Shown: positions 55,075-63,930, counted from the stretch's first letter. The stretch: DNA of 64,000 nt from Streptomyces phaeolivaceus (GCF_009184865.1 NZ_CP045096.1:8742001-8806000); one strand, 5' to 3'. The notes: generated by a model not told the origin, from the letters alone. Made by a program: numbers and translations.

Positions 55075-55212
55075 GGCGTGCTCCTTCGAGGGGTCTCCAC
55101 CATGAGAGGGGAGTGAAGCGGAGGAAGGCAAGGCAGGGCGGGGCAGGTCACAGTGGGGGAGGAGCCGATCCCTGGGGGTGACGGGACGGCCGTGCCGGGT
55201 GCTACCCGGCTT

Positions 55213-55236
55213 AATTAACGCACTGGATAGTTAGTA
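55213..55236. promoter_or_regulatory. Putative TetR operator at the MHS transporter promoter
   Basis: AT-rich segment TAACGCACTGG...AGTTAGT shares TAACGyACTrG with the operator at 56121-56146. It lies 139 bases upstream of the transporter start. Confidence 0.5.
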
Positions 55237-55312
55237 GCGGTTGGCTACGGATGTTGCGCCGACGTTTCCCGGGTGTCAAGAGGTGCCGCCGATCCCGCCG
55301 AAGGATTTCGTC

Positions 55313-55384
55313 GCGGAGCGTACGTGCGGGCTCAGCGCGGAGCGTACGTGCGGGCTCAGCGCGGAACGTGTGTGTGGACTCAGT
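55313..55384. repeat. 24-bp tandem repeats at the TetR 3' end
   Basis: Two perfect 24-bp units (55313-55336, 55337-55360) and a degenerate third (55361-55384) lie just downstream of the TetR gene and overlap its stop codon. Each unit holds a CGTACGTG core. The rest of the 305-base spacer (55075-55379) holds the transporter promoter and no gene. Confidence 0.85.
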
Positions 55385-56045
55385 CCGTCGCGCGGTCCGC
55401 CGTCAGATAGGCGATCACCATGTCGCCGAGCATCTGGCGGTAGTGGTCGCGCCGACCGGCGTCGATCAGGTCGCGGCCGAACAGGACACCGAAGGTGTGC
55501 CGGTTGGCGACCCGGAAGAAGCAGAAGGCGCTGATCATCGCGTGCAGGTCGACGGCGTCGACGTCGGCCGTGAACAGGCCCGACTTCTGGCCCGACTCCA
55601 GGATCCGGCGGATCACGTCCAGCGCGGGCGAACCGATCTTGGCGAGCATCTCGGAGGAGGCGATGTGCTCGGCCTCGTGGATGTTCTCGATGCTCACCAG
55701 GCGGATGAAGTCGGGGTGCGCCTCATGGTGGTCGAACGTCACCTCGGCGAGCCGGCGAATGGCCGCGACCGGGTCCAGATGCTCGACGTCCAGGTCCTGC
55801 TCCTGCTGCCGGATCACGGAGTACGCCCGCTCCAGCACGGCGGTGAACAGCTGCTCCTTGCCGCCGAAGTAGTAGTAGATCATCCGCTTCGTGGTGCGGG
55901 TCCGGGCGGCGATCTCGTCGACCCGGGCCCCGGCGAACCCGCTGCGGGCGAACTCCCTGGTCGCGACGTCGAGGATCTCGGCCTTGGTGCGGGCGGCGTC
56001 ACGGATCCGCCCGTTCGGTCGTGCCGGTTCTTCGACGCTGGTCAT
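55380..56045 (-). CDS. TetR family regulator of the shikimate/quinate locus
   Basis: 221 aa from the ATG at 56045. HTH (~32-55): V-D-E-I-A-A-R-T-R-T-T-K-R-M-I-Y-Y-Y-F. The C-terminal TetR_C domain has F-D-H-H-E-A-H-P-D-F-I-R-L and S-A-F-C-F-F-R-V-A-N-R-H-T-F, as in regulators of aromatic and hydroaromatic catabolism. It sits between the transporter and the divergent shikimate dehydrogenase, and palindromic sites occur at both promoters. I infer repression relieved by shikimate, quinate or a downstream intermediate. Confidence 0.84.
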   Translation of the reverse strand: MTSVEEPARPNGRIRDAARTKAEILDVATREFARSGFAGARVDEIAARTRTTKRMIYYYFGGKEQLFTAVLERAYSVIRQQEQDLDVEHLDPVAAIRRLAEVTFDHHEAHPDFIRLVSIENIHEAEHIASSEMLAKIGSPALDVIRRILESGQKSGLFTADVDAVDLHAMISAFCFFRVANRHTFGVLFGRDLIDAGRRDHYRQMLGDMVIAYLTADRATD

Positions 56046-56120
56046 CGCGTTCCTTCGGGCAAGGGGGCAGTGTCCGCGATTGTAGAAGAGGGCTTCCCCT
56101 GCTCGACCACGCCTGCTATG

Positions 56121-56146
56121 ACTAACGTACTAGTTCGTACATTAGT
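56121..56146. promoter_or_regulatory. Palindromic TetR operator between tetR and shikimate dehydrogenase
   Basis: ACTAACGTAC-N6-GTACATTAGT, 10-bp arms with one mismatch, in the 122-base divergent region and 22 bases before the shikimate dehydrogenase start. Confidence 0.75.
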
Positions 56147-56167
56147 GACCGCTCAGGAGGCCCCGCC

Positions 56168-57067
56168 GTGCCCAAGGTCTCGAACCCCCTCTCTCCGGGG
56201 GACTCGTATCTCGTCGGTCTCATCGGCTCCGGAATCGGCCCCTCGCTCAGCCCCGCACTGCATGAGCGCGAGGCCGACCGGCAGGGTCTGCGCTATCTGT
56301 ACCGGCTGATCGACATCGATGAGCTGGGGGTCGGGCCGGAGGCGGTCGGCGATCTCGTGCGCGCCGCCCGGGACCTGGGCTTCGACGGGCTGAACATCAC
56401 CCACCCGTGCAAGCAGCTCGTCATCGAGCACCTCGACGGGCTCGCCCCGCAGGCCGCCGCGCTCGGCGCCGTCAACACCGTCGTCTTCGAGGACGGCCGT
56501 GCCATCGGCCACAACACGGACGTCACCGGCTTCGCCGCGTCCTTCGCCCGCGGGCTGCCCGACGCCCCGCTGGAGAAGGTCGTGCAGCTGGGCGCCGGGG
56601 GCGCGGGCGCGGCCGTCGCGCACGCCACACTCACCCTCGGCGCGGAGCATGTGACCGTCGTCGACGCGATGCCCGACCGGGCGACCGACCTCGCGACCTC
56701 CCTCAACCGCCACTTCGGGCCGGGCCGGGCCGCCGCGGCGACGCCGGACGCGCTGCCGGTGCTGCTGGGCGCGGCCGACGGGGTCGTGCACGCGACGCCC
56801 ACGGGGATGGCGGCGCATCCCGGGCTGCCGTTCGCGGCGGAGTTGCTGCATCCCGGGCTGTGGGTGGCGGAGGTGGTGTACCGGCCGTTGGAGACCGAGT
56901 TGTTGCGGGTCGCCCGGGGGGTTGGCTGCGCCACGCTGGACGGGGGAGGGATGGCGGTGTTCCAGGCGGTGGACGCGTTCCGCTTGTTCACCGGGCGTGA
57001 GCCGGACGCGATTCGGATGTTGGCGGACATCGGCGAGTTGGCCGGGGTCGCGGGCGTCCGTAACTGA
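56168..57067 (+). CDS. Shikimate/quinate dehydrogenase, catabolic (QsuD-like)
   Basis: 299 aa from the GTG at 56168, with AGGAGG nearby. AroE-family motifs: S-L-S-P-A-L-H (substrate), N-I-T-H-P-C-K (catalytic Lys), G-A-V-N-T-V, G-H-N-T-D-V-T-G-F, and cofactor motif G-A-G-G-A-G-A-A-V. After the second strand the residues are V-V-D-A-M-P: an Asp where NADP-dependent AroE has N-R-T. That favours NAD+, as in the catabolic QsuD/quinate dehydrogenases. It would oxidise shikimate and/or quinate to 3-dehydroshikimate or 3-dehydroquinate. The housekeeping aroE is expected elsewhere. Confidence 0.87.
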   Translation: MPKVSNPLSPGDSYLVGLIGSGIGPSLSPALHEREADRQGLRYLYRLIDIDELGVGPEAVGDLVRAARDLGFDGLNITHPCKQLVIEHLDGLAPQAAALGAVNTVVFEDGRAIGHNTDVTGFAASFARGLPDAPLEKVVQLGAGGAGAAVAHATLTLGAEHVTVVDAMPDRATDLATSLNRHFGPGRAAAATPDALPVLLGAADGVVHATPTGMAAHPGLPFAAELLHPGLWVAEVVYRPLETELLRVARGVGCATLDGGGMAVFQAVDAFRLFTGREPDAIRMLADIGELAGVAGVRN

Positions 57068-57117
57068 GCGCCGCGACGGTCGGTCGGCTGTGTTGGCCGC
57101 GGGTTCGTCGTGGCTGG

Positions 57118-57175
57118 TCGCGCAGTTCCCCGCGCCCCTTACGGGACGCGCCCCCCACGGGACGGGCGCGCCCCT
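57118..57175. repeat. Recurring intergenic GC-rich element
   Basis: 22 bases identical to 18801-18822 begin at 57118 in the 127-base spacer before the dehydratase gene. It can form a GC-rich stem with the following GGGACGCG/GGGCGCG tract. Likely a copy of a dispersed Streptomyces intergenic hairpin family. Confidence 0.6.
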
Positions 57176-57194
57176 CGATCCAAGGAGTCCCCCC

Positions 57195-58985
57195 ATGCGT
57201 ACATCCATCGCCACCGTCTCCCTCAGTGGGTCTCTCACCGAGAAGTTGACCGCCGCCGCGCGGGCCGGGTTCGACGGGGTGGAGATCTTCGAGAACGATC
57301 TGCTGGCCAGTCCGCTCACGCCCGAGGAGATCAGGGTCCGGTGCGCGGATCTGGGGCTGAGCATCGATCTCTATCAGCCGATGCGGGACATCGAGGCCGT
57401 GTCGGCGGAGGTGTTCGAGGGGAATCTGCGGCGGGCCCGGCACAAGTTCGAGCTGATGGCGCGGCTCGGCTGCGACACCGTGCTCGTCTGCTCCAGCGTC
57501 CATCCGCTGGCCGAGGACGACGACGCGCTCGCCGCCGACCATCTGCGTCAACTGGCCGCCCAGGCACAGGAGTTCGGGATCCGGGTCGCCTATGAGGCGC
57601 TGGCGTGGGGGCGGCACGTCAGTACGTACGACCACGCGTGGCGGATCGTGGCGGCGGCCGACCATCCGGCGCTCGGGACCTGTCTGGACAGCTTCCACAT
57701 CCTGGCCCGGGGCTCCGACCCCAAGGGCATCGAGGACATCCCCGGCGAGAAGATCTTCTTCCTGCAGCTCGCCGACGCACCGCTGATGGCGATGGACGTG
57801 CTCCAGTGGAGCCGGCACTACCGCTGCTTCCCGGGGCAGGGCGGCTTCGATGTCGCCGGGCTCGTGAGGCATGTGATCGACGCCGGATACGACGGGCCGC
57901 TGTCGCTGGAGGTGTTCAACGACGTCTTCCGGCAGTCCGAGGCCGGGCCCACCGCCGTGGACGCCCACCGCTCGCTGCTGATGCTCCAGGAGGCGGCCGG
58001 GATCGCCGCGCTGCCCGAGCGGGTGGTGCCCACCGGGGTCGCCTTCGCCGAGCTGGTCACCCCCGACGCCGAACCGGTGGGCGCGCTGCTCGGCGCCCTC
58101 GGCTTCGCCCGGACCGCCCGGCACCGCAGCAAGCCGGTGGACCTCTGGTCGCAGGGCGAGGCCCGGGTACTGGTCAACACCGGCCCGGCCGCCCGCCGCG
58201 ACGGCACCCAGCTCGCCGCGATCGGACTGGAGTCACCGGACCCGGCCGGCGCCGCCCGCCGCGCCGAGGCCCTGCTCGCGCCGGTGCTGCCGCGCCGCCG
58301 GGCCGCCGAGGACGCGCCCCTGGACGCGGTCGCCGCGCCCGACGGCACCGAACTCTTCTTCTGTGCCACGGACCGCCCCGAACTCCCCAGCTGGACCGGG
58401 GACTTCCGGCCCGTGGCGCACCCCGGGGCCGCGGGCCACGTCCGGCGCGTCGACCATCTCGCGCTCACCCAGCCCTGGCACCAGTTCGACGAGGCGGCCC
58501 TCTTCCACCGTACGGTGCTCGGACTGCACGCCCGCGACAGCGTCGATGTCGCCGACCCGTACGGCCTGTTCCGCAGCAGGCCGGTGACCAGCGAGGACGG
58601 CGGCGTCCGGATCGCGCTCAGCGTCGGCCCCGCCCCGACCGACACCACCACGCGCGCCCAGCACATCGCCCTCGCCACGGACGACGTCGTCGCCGCGGCC
58701 CGCGCCTTCCGCGCGGCCGGGGGCCGCCTGCTGGCCGTCCCCGCGAACTACTACGACGATCTGGCCGCCCGGTTCGAGTTCGTCGAGGGGGAGTTGGAGT
58801 CGTACCGCGAACTCGGCATCCTCTACGACCGTGACCCGGACGGCGAGTTCCGCCACTGCTACACCGAGACCGTCGGCCGGGTCTTCTTCGAACTCGTCCA
58901 GCGGGACGGCGGGTACAAGGGCTACGGCGCGCAGAACGCCCCCGTGCGGCTCGCCGCCCAGCACGCCCAACGCCCGCTCAGGTAA
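57195..58985 (+). CDS. qsuB: 3-Dehydroshikimate dehydratase fused to a 4-hydroxyphenylpyruvate dioxygenase-like domain
   Basis: 596 aa; AGGAG lies upstream of the ATG at 57195. Residues ~1-275 form a xylose-isomerase-like TIM barrel with the dehydratase pattern: F-D-G-V-E-I-F-E-N-D, Y-E-A-L-A-W-G-R-H, L-D-S-F-H-I-L-A-R and L-S-L-E-V-F-N-D (metal Glu/Asp/His set). Residues ~290-590 form a two-repeat VOC/HPPD-like domain with R-V-D-H-L-A-L, H-I-A-L-A-T-D-D-V and a final V-F-F-E-L-V-Q-R. This QsuB/QuiC architecture converts 3-dehydroshikimate to protocatechuate; the HPPD-like half has no established separate role. It completes the catabolic branch from shikimate. Confidence 0.88.
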   Translation: MRTSIATVSLSGSLTEKLTAAARAGFDGVEIFENDLLASPLTPEEIRVRCADLGLSIDLYQPMRDIEAVSAEVFEGNLRRARHKFELMARLGCDTVLVCSSVHPLAEDDDALAADHLRQLAAQAQEFGIRVAYEALAWGRHVSTYDHAWRIVAAADHPALGTCLDSFHILARGSDPKGIEDIPGEKIFFLQLADAPLMAMDVLQWSRHYRCFPGQGGFDVAGLVRHVIDAGYDGPLSLEVFNDVFRQSEAGPTAVDAHRSLLMLQEAAGIAALPERVVPTGVAFAELVTPDAEPVGALLGALGFARTARHRSKPVDLWSQGEARVLVNTGPAARRDGTQLAAIGLESPDPAGAARRAEALLAPVLPRRRAAEDAPLDAVAAPDGTELFFCATDRPELPSWTGDFRPVAHPGAAGHVRRVDHLALTQPWHQFDEAALFHRTVLGLHARDSVDVADPYGLFRSRPVTSEDGGVRIALSVGPAPTDTTTRAQHIALATDDVVAAARAFRAAGGRLLAVPANYYDDLAARFEFVEGELESYRELGILYDRDPDGEFRHCYTETVGRVFFELVQRDGGYKGYGAQNAPVRLAAQHAQRPLR

Positions 58986-59006
58986 AGGGAGTTCAGTGAT
59001 TCGGGG

Positions 59007-60497
59007 CTACTGGCGGCTGACAGTGCGCGTCACACCGGTGACGACCGTCGTCGCCAGGATCCAGCCCGTGATGACGAGGACGTACGACAGCCACTGGGTC
59101 GCGCCCTCGGGCGCGTACGCCCGCTCCTGCCCGAAGTCGATGATCGGCAGGAGCAGATCGAGGGTGTAGACGACCGGGTTGAAGTCCGGTGCCTCGTCCG
59201 CCTTGAGCGGGCTCGGCGGGCGCACCGCGTACGCCACCGAGCCCACCGCCATCAGCGACAGCAGCCACACGGCCGCGCGCAGCGGGCGGAAGCCGTAGCC
59301 GACGGTGGCGTCCTGGGCGTACCCCCACAGCCGCCCGTACCAGCGGAGTGTGGCGCGATGGCGGCGCTGCTTGGCGAGTTGGACGCGCCGGGCCGCGTCC
59401 TCGTCGCCGATCCTGCGGTACGCGGTGGTCAACTGCTCGTAGGAGTACGGCAGATACGCCTCCCCGTCGCTCTCCAGCATCGGCAGCCGCCGCTCGGCGC
59501 GCTCGTGCGGGATGAGGGAGGTGTAGGTGAGGCTGTTCAGCAGGACCTGCTCCGGCAGCATGTCCGGCTCCACGAACAGCACCTCTATCTGGGCGCGGCG
59601 CAGATTGAGGACGCCCTCCACCGGGGGGCCGTTGCGCAGCCACAGCTCGCTGATGACGCTGCTGCTCACCCGCAGCGCCGTACCGCCGGGGTTCGACAGC
59701 CGGGCGTACGACAGCTCCAGCCAGCCGCCCACCCGGACGCCGCGCAGCTCGACCCGGCCGCTTACGTCCGCGTGGCGCAGGACGACATCGGACTCGGTGA
59801 CGAGCCCCGACGCGCCGAGCGCCGTACCGCCGGGCCGGTGCAGCCGGGCCCGCCTCAGATCGACCGCGCCCGCGACATGGGCCCCGCCGAGCTGGACCTC
59901 GCCGCTCGCCCGCAGCCCGGGGGCGCACAACTCCTCGCCGATCTCCGCCTGGTTGAGCCGTAACGCGGCCTCGTCGTCCGGTGCGGTGAACTCGGCCCGC
60001 TCCATGAACAGGGTCCCGGAGATCTGCGCCCCGGTGAGCCTCACCGGTCCCCGGAACCGGCACGCGGTCAGCCGCAGCCCGCCGTCGACCCGCATCCGTG
60101 CCGAACGCAGGCCGGGCAGCACGGACTTGGTGAGATTGAGGTAGGTGAACCGGGCCCCGGAGAAGTCGGGGACCTCGTCGAAGTGGCAGCCGCTCAGCCT
60201 TACGACGCTGTCCACCGTCGCGTACTTCAGGTCCAGTCCGCCGGTGATCCGGGCGCCCTCGATCTTGAGCGCGGCGACCTCGCCCTCCTCCTGCGGAGCG
60301 GTGAGCAGCAACGCCCGCAGCACCCGGGCCCGTACGGTCCGCTCCGGGCCCCAGCCGGCGCCGTCCGCCGCGTCCTCGGCCACGGCGGACGCGGAGTCCA
60401 CGGCCCGGAAGTCCACCGCCGCGCCGAGCGGAAAGGCGTCCCACACCCGCCGCTCGGCCGCCGTCAGATCGTTGATCATCATCACCGGGAATCTCAC
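59007..60497 (-). CDS. Pentapeptide-repeat-like membrane-associated protein
   Basis: 496 aa; the GTG at 60497 is used, with ATGs at codons 6-7 as alternatives. After ~60 residues comes a long right-handed-helix-like region (~75-330) built of A-x-L-x-L/G-x-x-x-x-G units (L-K-I-E-G-A-R-I-T-G, R-L-T-G-A-Q-I-S-G, V-E-L-R-G-V-R-V-G-G). A helical R-R-I-G-D-E-D-A-A-R-R segment follows, then two TM helices near the C-terminus (~400-420, ~470-490). Matches streptomycete proteins annotated as membrane-associated oxidoreductases, but no redox motif is visible. A TTA codon at 59963-59961 makes it a potential bldA target. Confidence 0.75.
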   Translation of the reverse strand: MRFPVMMINDLTAAERRVWDAFPLGAAVDFRAVDSASAVAEDAADGAGWGPERTVRARVLRALLLTAPQEEGEVAALKIEGARITGGLDLKYATVDSVVRLSGCHFDEVPDFSGARFTYLNLTKSVLPGLRSARMRVDGGLRLTACRFRGPVRLTGAQISGTLFMERAEFTAPDDEAALRLNQAEIGEELCAPGLRASGEVQLGGAHVAGAVDLRRARLHRPGGTALGASGLVTESDVVLRHADVSGRVELRGVRVGGWLELSYARLSNPGGTALRVSSSVISELWLRNGPPVEGVLNLRRAQIEVLFVEPDMLPEQVLLNSLTYTSLIPHERAERRLPMLESDGEAYLPYSYEQLTTAYRRIGDEDAARRVQLAKQRRHRATLRWYGRLWGYAQDATVGYGFRPLRAAVWLLSLMAVGSVAYAVRPPSPLKADEAPDFNPVVYTLDLLLPIIDFGQERAYAPEGATQWLSYVLVITGWILATTVVTGVTRTVSRQ

Positions 60498-60539
60498 CCG
60501 CGATGCTTGTGCCTGTCAACCACACCTACCGGGCCGTCC

Positions 60540-61979
60540 CTAGTGGGCCCAGGCCTCGTCGTGCGACCGGTGCGCGTCCGTGAGCCCGTTCGCGAAGAAC
60601 TGCTCGTAGTACTCGTTCTCCACGTGGTGGACCTGGAGCCACACCCCCGGGACATGGATCGCGTCCGTGTGGGCCGGGAAGCGGCCGTGGGTACGGAGGA
60701 TGTACTCGCAGATGTCGCGGGCGCAGTCGATCACCCGCTCCTCGTACTCGCTCGCCTCCGTCAGATAGCGCTGCCCGTAGTCCTCCCGGTAGATCCGGGC
60801 GAAGACGTCCCGGTCGGTGTAGACACCGTTCCGGCCGAACTTCTCCTGGATGATGGTCTCCACGGCCTCCGACATGCTCCCGTACATCGGCGGGCACGCG
60901 GCGGCGATCAGCGGGGCGCCGCCGTCGGGGGCGGGGAGCCGGACCGGGTGTGAGCGCACCTTCGCGTACTTCGGCAGCGGGATGTGCCAGCGCCAGATGT
61001 CGGCCGGGCGCCAGCGCGGGGTGACGAAGTCGAAGCCGAGCATCCTGCCGTACGCCCGGGAGAACTTCGGGTCGCCGAGGGCGATCTGCGGGTTGATGGT
61101 GGCGTGGATCCAGGCGCCCAGGCCCATCGCCTCGGCCGTGAGCATCAGGTTCTGCAGGAGCAGATCCGCCTCGATCTGGGTGCGCATCGGGCCCAGCGCG
61201 CCGAGGGGCAGCTTCAACTCCCCGTTCAGGAAGCCGTTCTTGACCCACTTCCTCACCCCGGCCGCGCGGTAGAAGTTGCGGTCGTCCACCAGGGTCGGGC
61301 GGGCCCCGTCCGGCTGGGTGAGCAGATACATCAGCGCGTTCACATACTGATGGGAGAGGTCGACCACCGGGAACAGCAGCGTCGTACCGGGCAGGTTGGA
61401 CAGGAAGCGGTTGGAGTCCAGATACGCCGGGAAGTCCCGCTTGTCCGGCGCGACGTCGAGCCGGTGGTCCAGGACCTTCACCTTCGCCCGGCGCGCCCGC
61501 GCCACCAGCGTCGCGGCGTCGAACGGCTCCTCCGGCGCCGGTTCCAGCCTGCGCAGGAAGTAGGTGCCCGAGTCGTTGACGAGGAAGAAGTGCGTGCCCT
61601 GGGCGTTGTCCGGGCTCCCGGCGGTACGGCCCGCCATCGTCAGATTGGGCTTGGACATGATGGGTGTGCCGTTGTCCGGGTCCTCGAAGGGCCGGTCGGG
61701 CATGGTGAGTCCCGTGGTGCCGGTGATCGCGATCAGCACCGCCTCCTCCAGCTCGGAGAGCGGCTGCACCGCGTTGCGGGACGTGTAGGTCATGGTGCCC
61801 GCGGACACCTTGGCGCCCCGGCTCACCCGGTGCGTACGGCGGCGCCACACGGTCCGCAGCAGCGGGCGCGTGAAGAGATCGGCGAGCCCCGGGTGGGGCG
61901 CACCCCCGGCGATGTCGACGGTCGTGCCGGGCTGCGGCTGGATTTCGGGCAGCTCGGAGTGGTTGTCGGTGAACGTCAT
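60540..61979 (-). CDS. Nitroreductase-fold-like protein, partner of haem peroxidase
   Basis: 479 aa from the ATG at 61979 (GGGGGA upstream). The central region has nitroreductase-family features: S-R-N-A-V-Q-P-L-S-E-L-E-E-A-V-L near residue 70 and L-L-L-Q-N-L-M-L-T-A-E-A-M-G-L-G-A-W near 290, the FMN-dimer helix pattern. The remaining parts (Y-I/L-R-T-H-G-R-F-P-A-H-T-D-A-I-H) are not in classical nitroreductases and appear specific to this family. It lies 73 bases downstream of the peroxidase, likely in one transcript. FMN-dependent reduction of a lipid- or quinone-type product is a guess. Confidence 0.6.
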   Translation of the reverse strand: MTFTDNHSELPEIQPQPGTTVDIAGGAPHPGLADLFTRPLLRTVWRRRTHRVSRGAKVSAGTMTYTSRNAVQPLSELEEAVLIAITGTTGLTMPDRPFEDPDNGTPIMSKPNLTMAGRTAGSPDNAQGTHFFLVNDSGTYFLRRLEPAPEEPFDAATLVARARRAKVKVLDHRLDVAPDKRDFPAYLDSNRFLSNLPGTTLLFPVVDLSHQYVNALMYLLTQPDGARPTLVDDRNFYRAAGVRKWVKNGFLNGELKLPLGALGPMRTQIEADLLLQNLMLTAEAMGLGAWIHATINPQIALGDPKFSRAYGRMLGFDFVTPRWRPADIWRWHIPLPKYAKVRSHPVRLPAPDGGAPLIAAACPPMYGSMSEAVETIIQEKFGRNGVYTDRDVFARIYREDYGQRYLTEASEYEERVIDCARDICEYILRTHGRFPAHTDAIHVPGVWLQVHHVENEYYEQFFANGLTDAHRSHDEAWAH

Positions 61980-62052
61980 GCGTGTTTCCCCCGTTTTCCC
62001 CCGTTGTGGTTCGTCGACCCGGGTGTCGCACCCCGGGCCGTGTGTCACGGCG

Positions 62053-63930
62053 TCACGATGAACCGCCGTCGCTCGTAGGACCGTTGCCGCTCGTCCCGCC
62101 GTCGCCGCTCGTCCCGCCGTTGCCCGTGGCCGTAGGCACCGTCCGCCACGGCGCGAACGCGCTCGCGTCGCGCGGCAGCAGGGGTGCCAACTCCGGGCAG
62201 TGGCGCAGGAGTACGGAGTTCATGCCGCCCTTCTCGACCCAGTCGATGCCGAGCGGGGTGTACACCTCAGGCCGGTAGTCCACGGTCAGGAACCGGTCGC
62301 TCTGCAACCGCCTGCTGGCCATCAGGATGAAGACGCGGAACGCGGTGTCGCTGAACCCGAAGCCCTCCGGCGGGTTCTCCGCGAACAGCCCGACCACCGT
62401 GTCGATCTCGTCGACGTCCCGGTAGACGTCCTTCAGCCGCGCCAGCGTCCGCGGGTTCTCGGTCAGCTCCTCGAAGGAACGGATCCGCCCCCGGTGCAGC
62501 CCGGCCCGGAAGTCGTTGTAGCGCGGCACCCCGCGCCGGCGTGTACGGACCAGGTCGACCACCGACAGATCGATGATCTCCCCGTCCCGCTCGAAGCGTT
62601 GCAGCGCACGCGGGAAGTTGTGCGGGGTGATCGCGCCCGGGTGGGCGATGCCGAACGAGTACAGCGCGTTCGCCAGCCCCGTCTTGCGGATCTGCGCCTC
62701 GCCCGCCCCGCCCTGGATGTCCATGAAGCCGACCGTCTCCAGCCGCCGCCCGAACTGGTGCTCCCGCAGCTCGTAGTCGTCCGGGATCAGCGGATGCAGC
62801 CGGTAGACGGTCGTGAAGTCCTCGGTCAGCGAGTACGGCGCCGCGTGGTGGTCCGGCAGTGTCTTCGGGATACCGGTCAGCGAGTGTGCCTCGAACAGCC
62901 ACAGGCCCAGCTGGTTGAGCCAACTCTTCGGCGGGCCCGACCAGTTGGTGTTGAGCGCCAGGTCGATCGCCTCGGTGGCGAGGATCGCCGGGGTCCACTC
63001 CACGGTGTGGATCTTCGCGATCAGCGCCGACACCACGAGCCGGGCCGTGTGGTAGGTCTTCTCCTCGCTCATCGACGGATACGCGGCCCGCAGCGCGTCG
63101 CACACCGCGTTGTGCTCCCGCGCGAACAGCGTGTGCAGCGCGCTGAGCCCCATCCACCAGCTCTCGTTGAACCCGGTGAGCGGAACACCGCTCGCCCCGC
63201 CCGGCAGATGGCCGTCCTCCAGCCGGAGCTTCGCGCCCCCGCCCGGCTCCCGCAGGAACCGTGCGGTCCGCTCGTTCTCGCCGTACACCTCGGAGCCGTC
63301 CCACCAGTGCGAGGCGGAGTTGGCGAACAGGATCGGCGGGCGGCCGGGCACCTCGACGCCCTCGTTCTCCGCGAACCGCATCACCCGCTCGGTGGGCCCG
63401 CCCGGCACGTTCCGCCAGTTTTCGTCGAAGCCGGGCGGCAGCGGCACCTCCACACTGCGGTCACCGGTCTTGTACCGCCGGTGGTTCACCCAGTCGTGCA
63501 CCTGGAACTGTATCCACGCCGCCGCCAGCACATTGAGCGAGGTCGCCGGCACAAAGCTCTCCCGATACAGGAGTTGCCTGCTGACCGTGACCGGGTTCGG
63601 GGTGTCGAAGGTGTCCGGCCGGTGGTCCGGCTTCAGATTCCGCCCGAACGCGGCGCCCACCGCGCCCATGCCCGGCTCCGAGAGATCGTTGTACGTCCCG
63701 TCGTACGACCGTTCCGTGCGCAGCCGTTCCGGGATCGGCTCGGGTGCGGGCTGGGCCTGCGGCGGGGCCTCGCCTATCTCGGTGTCGATCAGATTCAGCC
63801 TGCGCAGCACCTTCCGCAGGAACACCAGGTTCAGCAGGCTCAGGGACAACGGCAGCCGGTGCCATGGCACGACACGGTTCAGCAGCCCGAAGACGGGGCC
63901 CACGAGACGGCCGAGCAGCCTGTTGCGCAC
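62053..63930 (-). CDS. Animal-type haem peroxidase (cyclooxygenase / fatty-acid dioxygenase-like), possibly partial
   Basis: 625 aa from the GTG at 63930. The frame stays open to the window edge without another start codon, so the true start may lie outside. Peroxidase-cyclooxygenase superfamily motifs: distal haem His in Q-V-H-D-W-V-N-H (~145), F-A-R-E-H-N and the proximal His in V-Y-R-L-H-P-L-I-P (~375). The Tyr three residues before that His matches the catalytic radical Tyr of COX and linoleate dioxygenases (Y-x-x-H). A Gly/Ser/Thr-rich tail ends the protein. Predicted oxylipin-type fatty acid oxygenation; no signal peptide seen. Confidence 0.82.
   Translation of the reverse strand: MRNRLLGRLVGPVFGLLNRVVPWHRLPLSLSLLNLVFLRKVLRRLNLIDTEIGEAPPQAQPAPEPIPERLRTERSYDGTYNDLSEPGMGAVGAAFGRNLKPDHRPDTFDTPNPVTVSRQLLYRESFVPATSLNVLAAAWIQFQVHDWVNHRRYKTGDRSVEVPLPPGFDENWRNVPGGPTERVMRFAENEGVEVPGRPPILFANSASHWWDGSEVYGENERTARFLREPGGGAKLRLEDGHLPGGASGVPLTGFNESWWMGLSALHTLFAREHNAVCDALRAAYPSMSEEKTYHTARLVVSALIAKIHTVEWTPAILATEAIDLALNTNWSGPPKSWLNQLGLWLFEAHSLTGIPKTLPDHHAAPYSLTEDFTTVYRLHPLIPDDYELREHQFGRRLETVGFMDIQGGAGEAQIRKTGLANALYSFGIAHPGAITPHNFPRALQRFERDGEIIDLSVVDLVRTRRRGVPRYNDFRAGLHRGRIRSFEELTENPRTLARLKDVYRDVDEIDTVVGLFAENPPEGFGFSDTAFRVFILMASRRLQSDRFLTVDYRPEVYTPLGIDWVEKGGMNSVLLRHCPELAPLLPRDASAFAPWRTVPTATGNGGTSGDGGTSGNGPTSDGGSS

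Noticed and set aside
52870..55116. 748-codon plus-strand frame across the membrane protein and MHS transporter
   Set aside because: It reads through the 9-bp repeats and is antisense to a clear 12-TM transporter.
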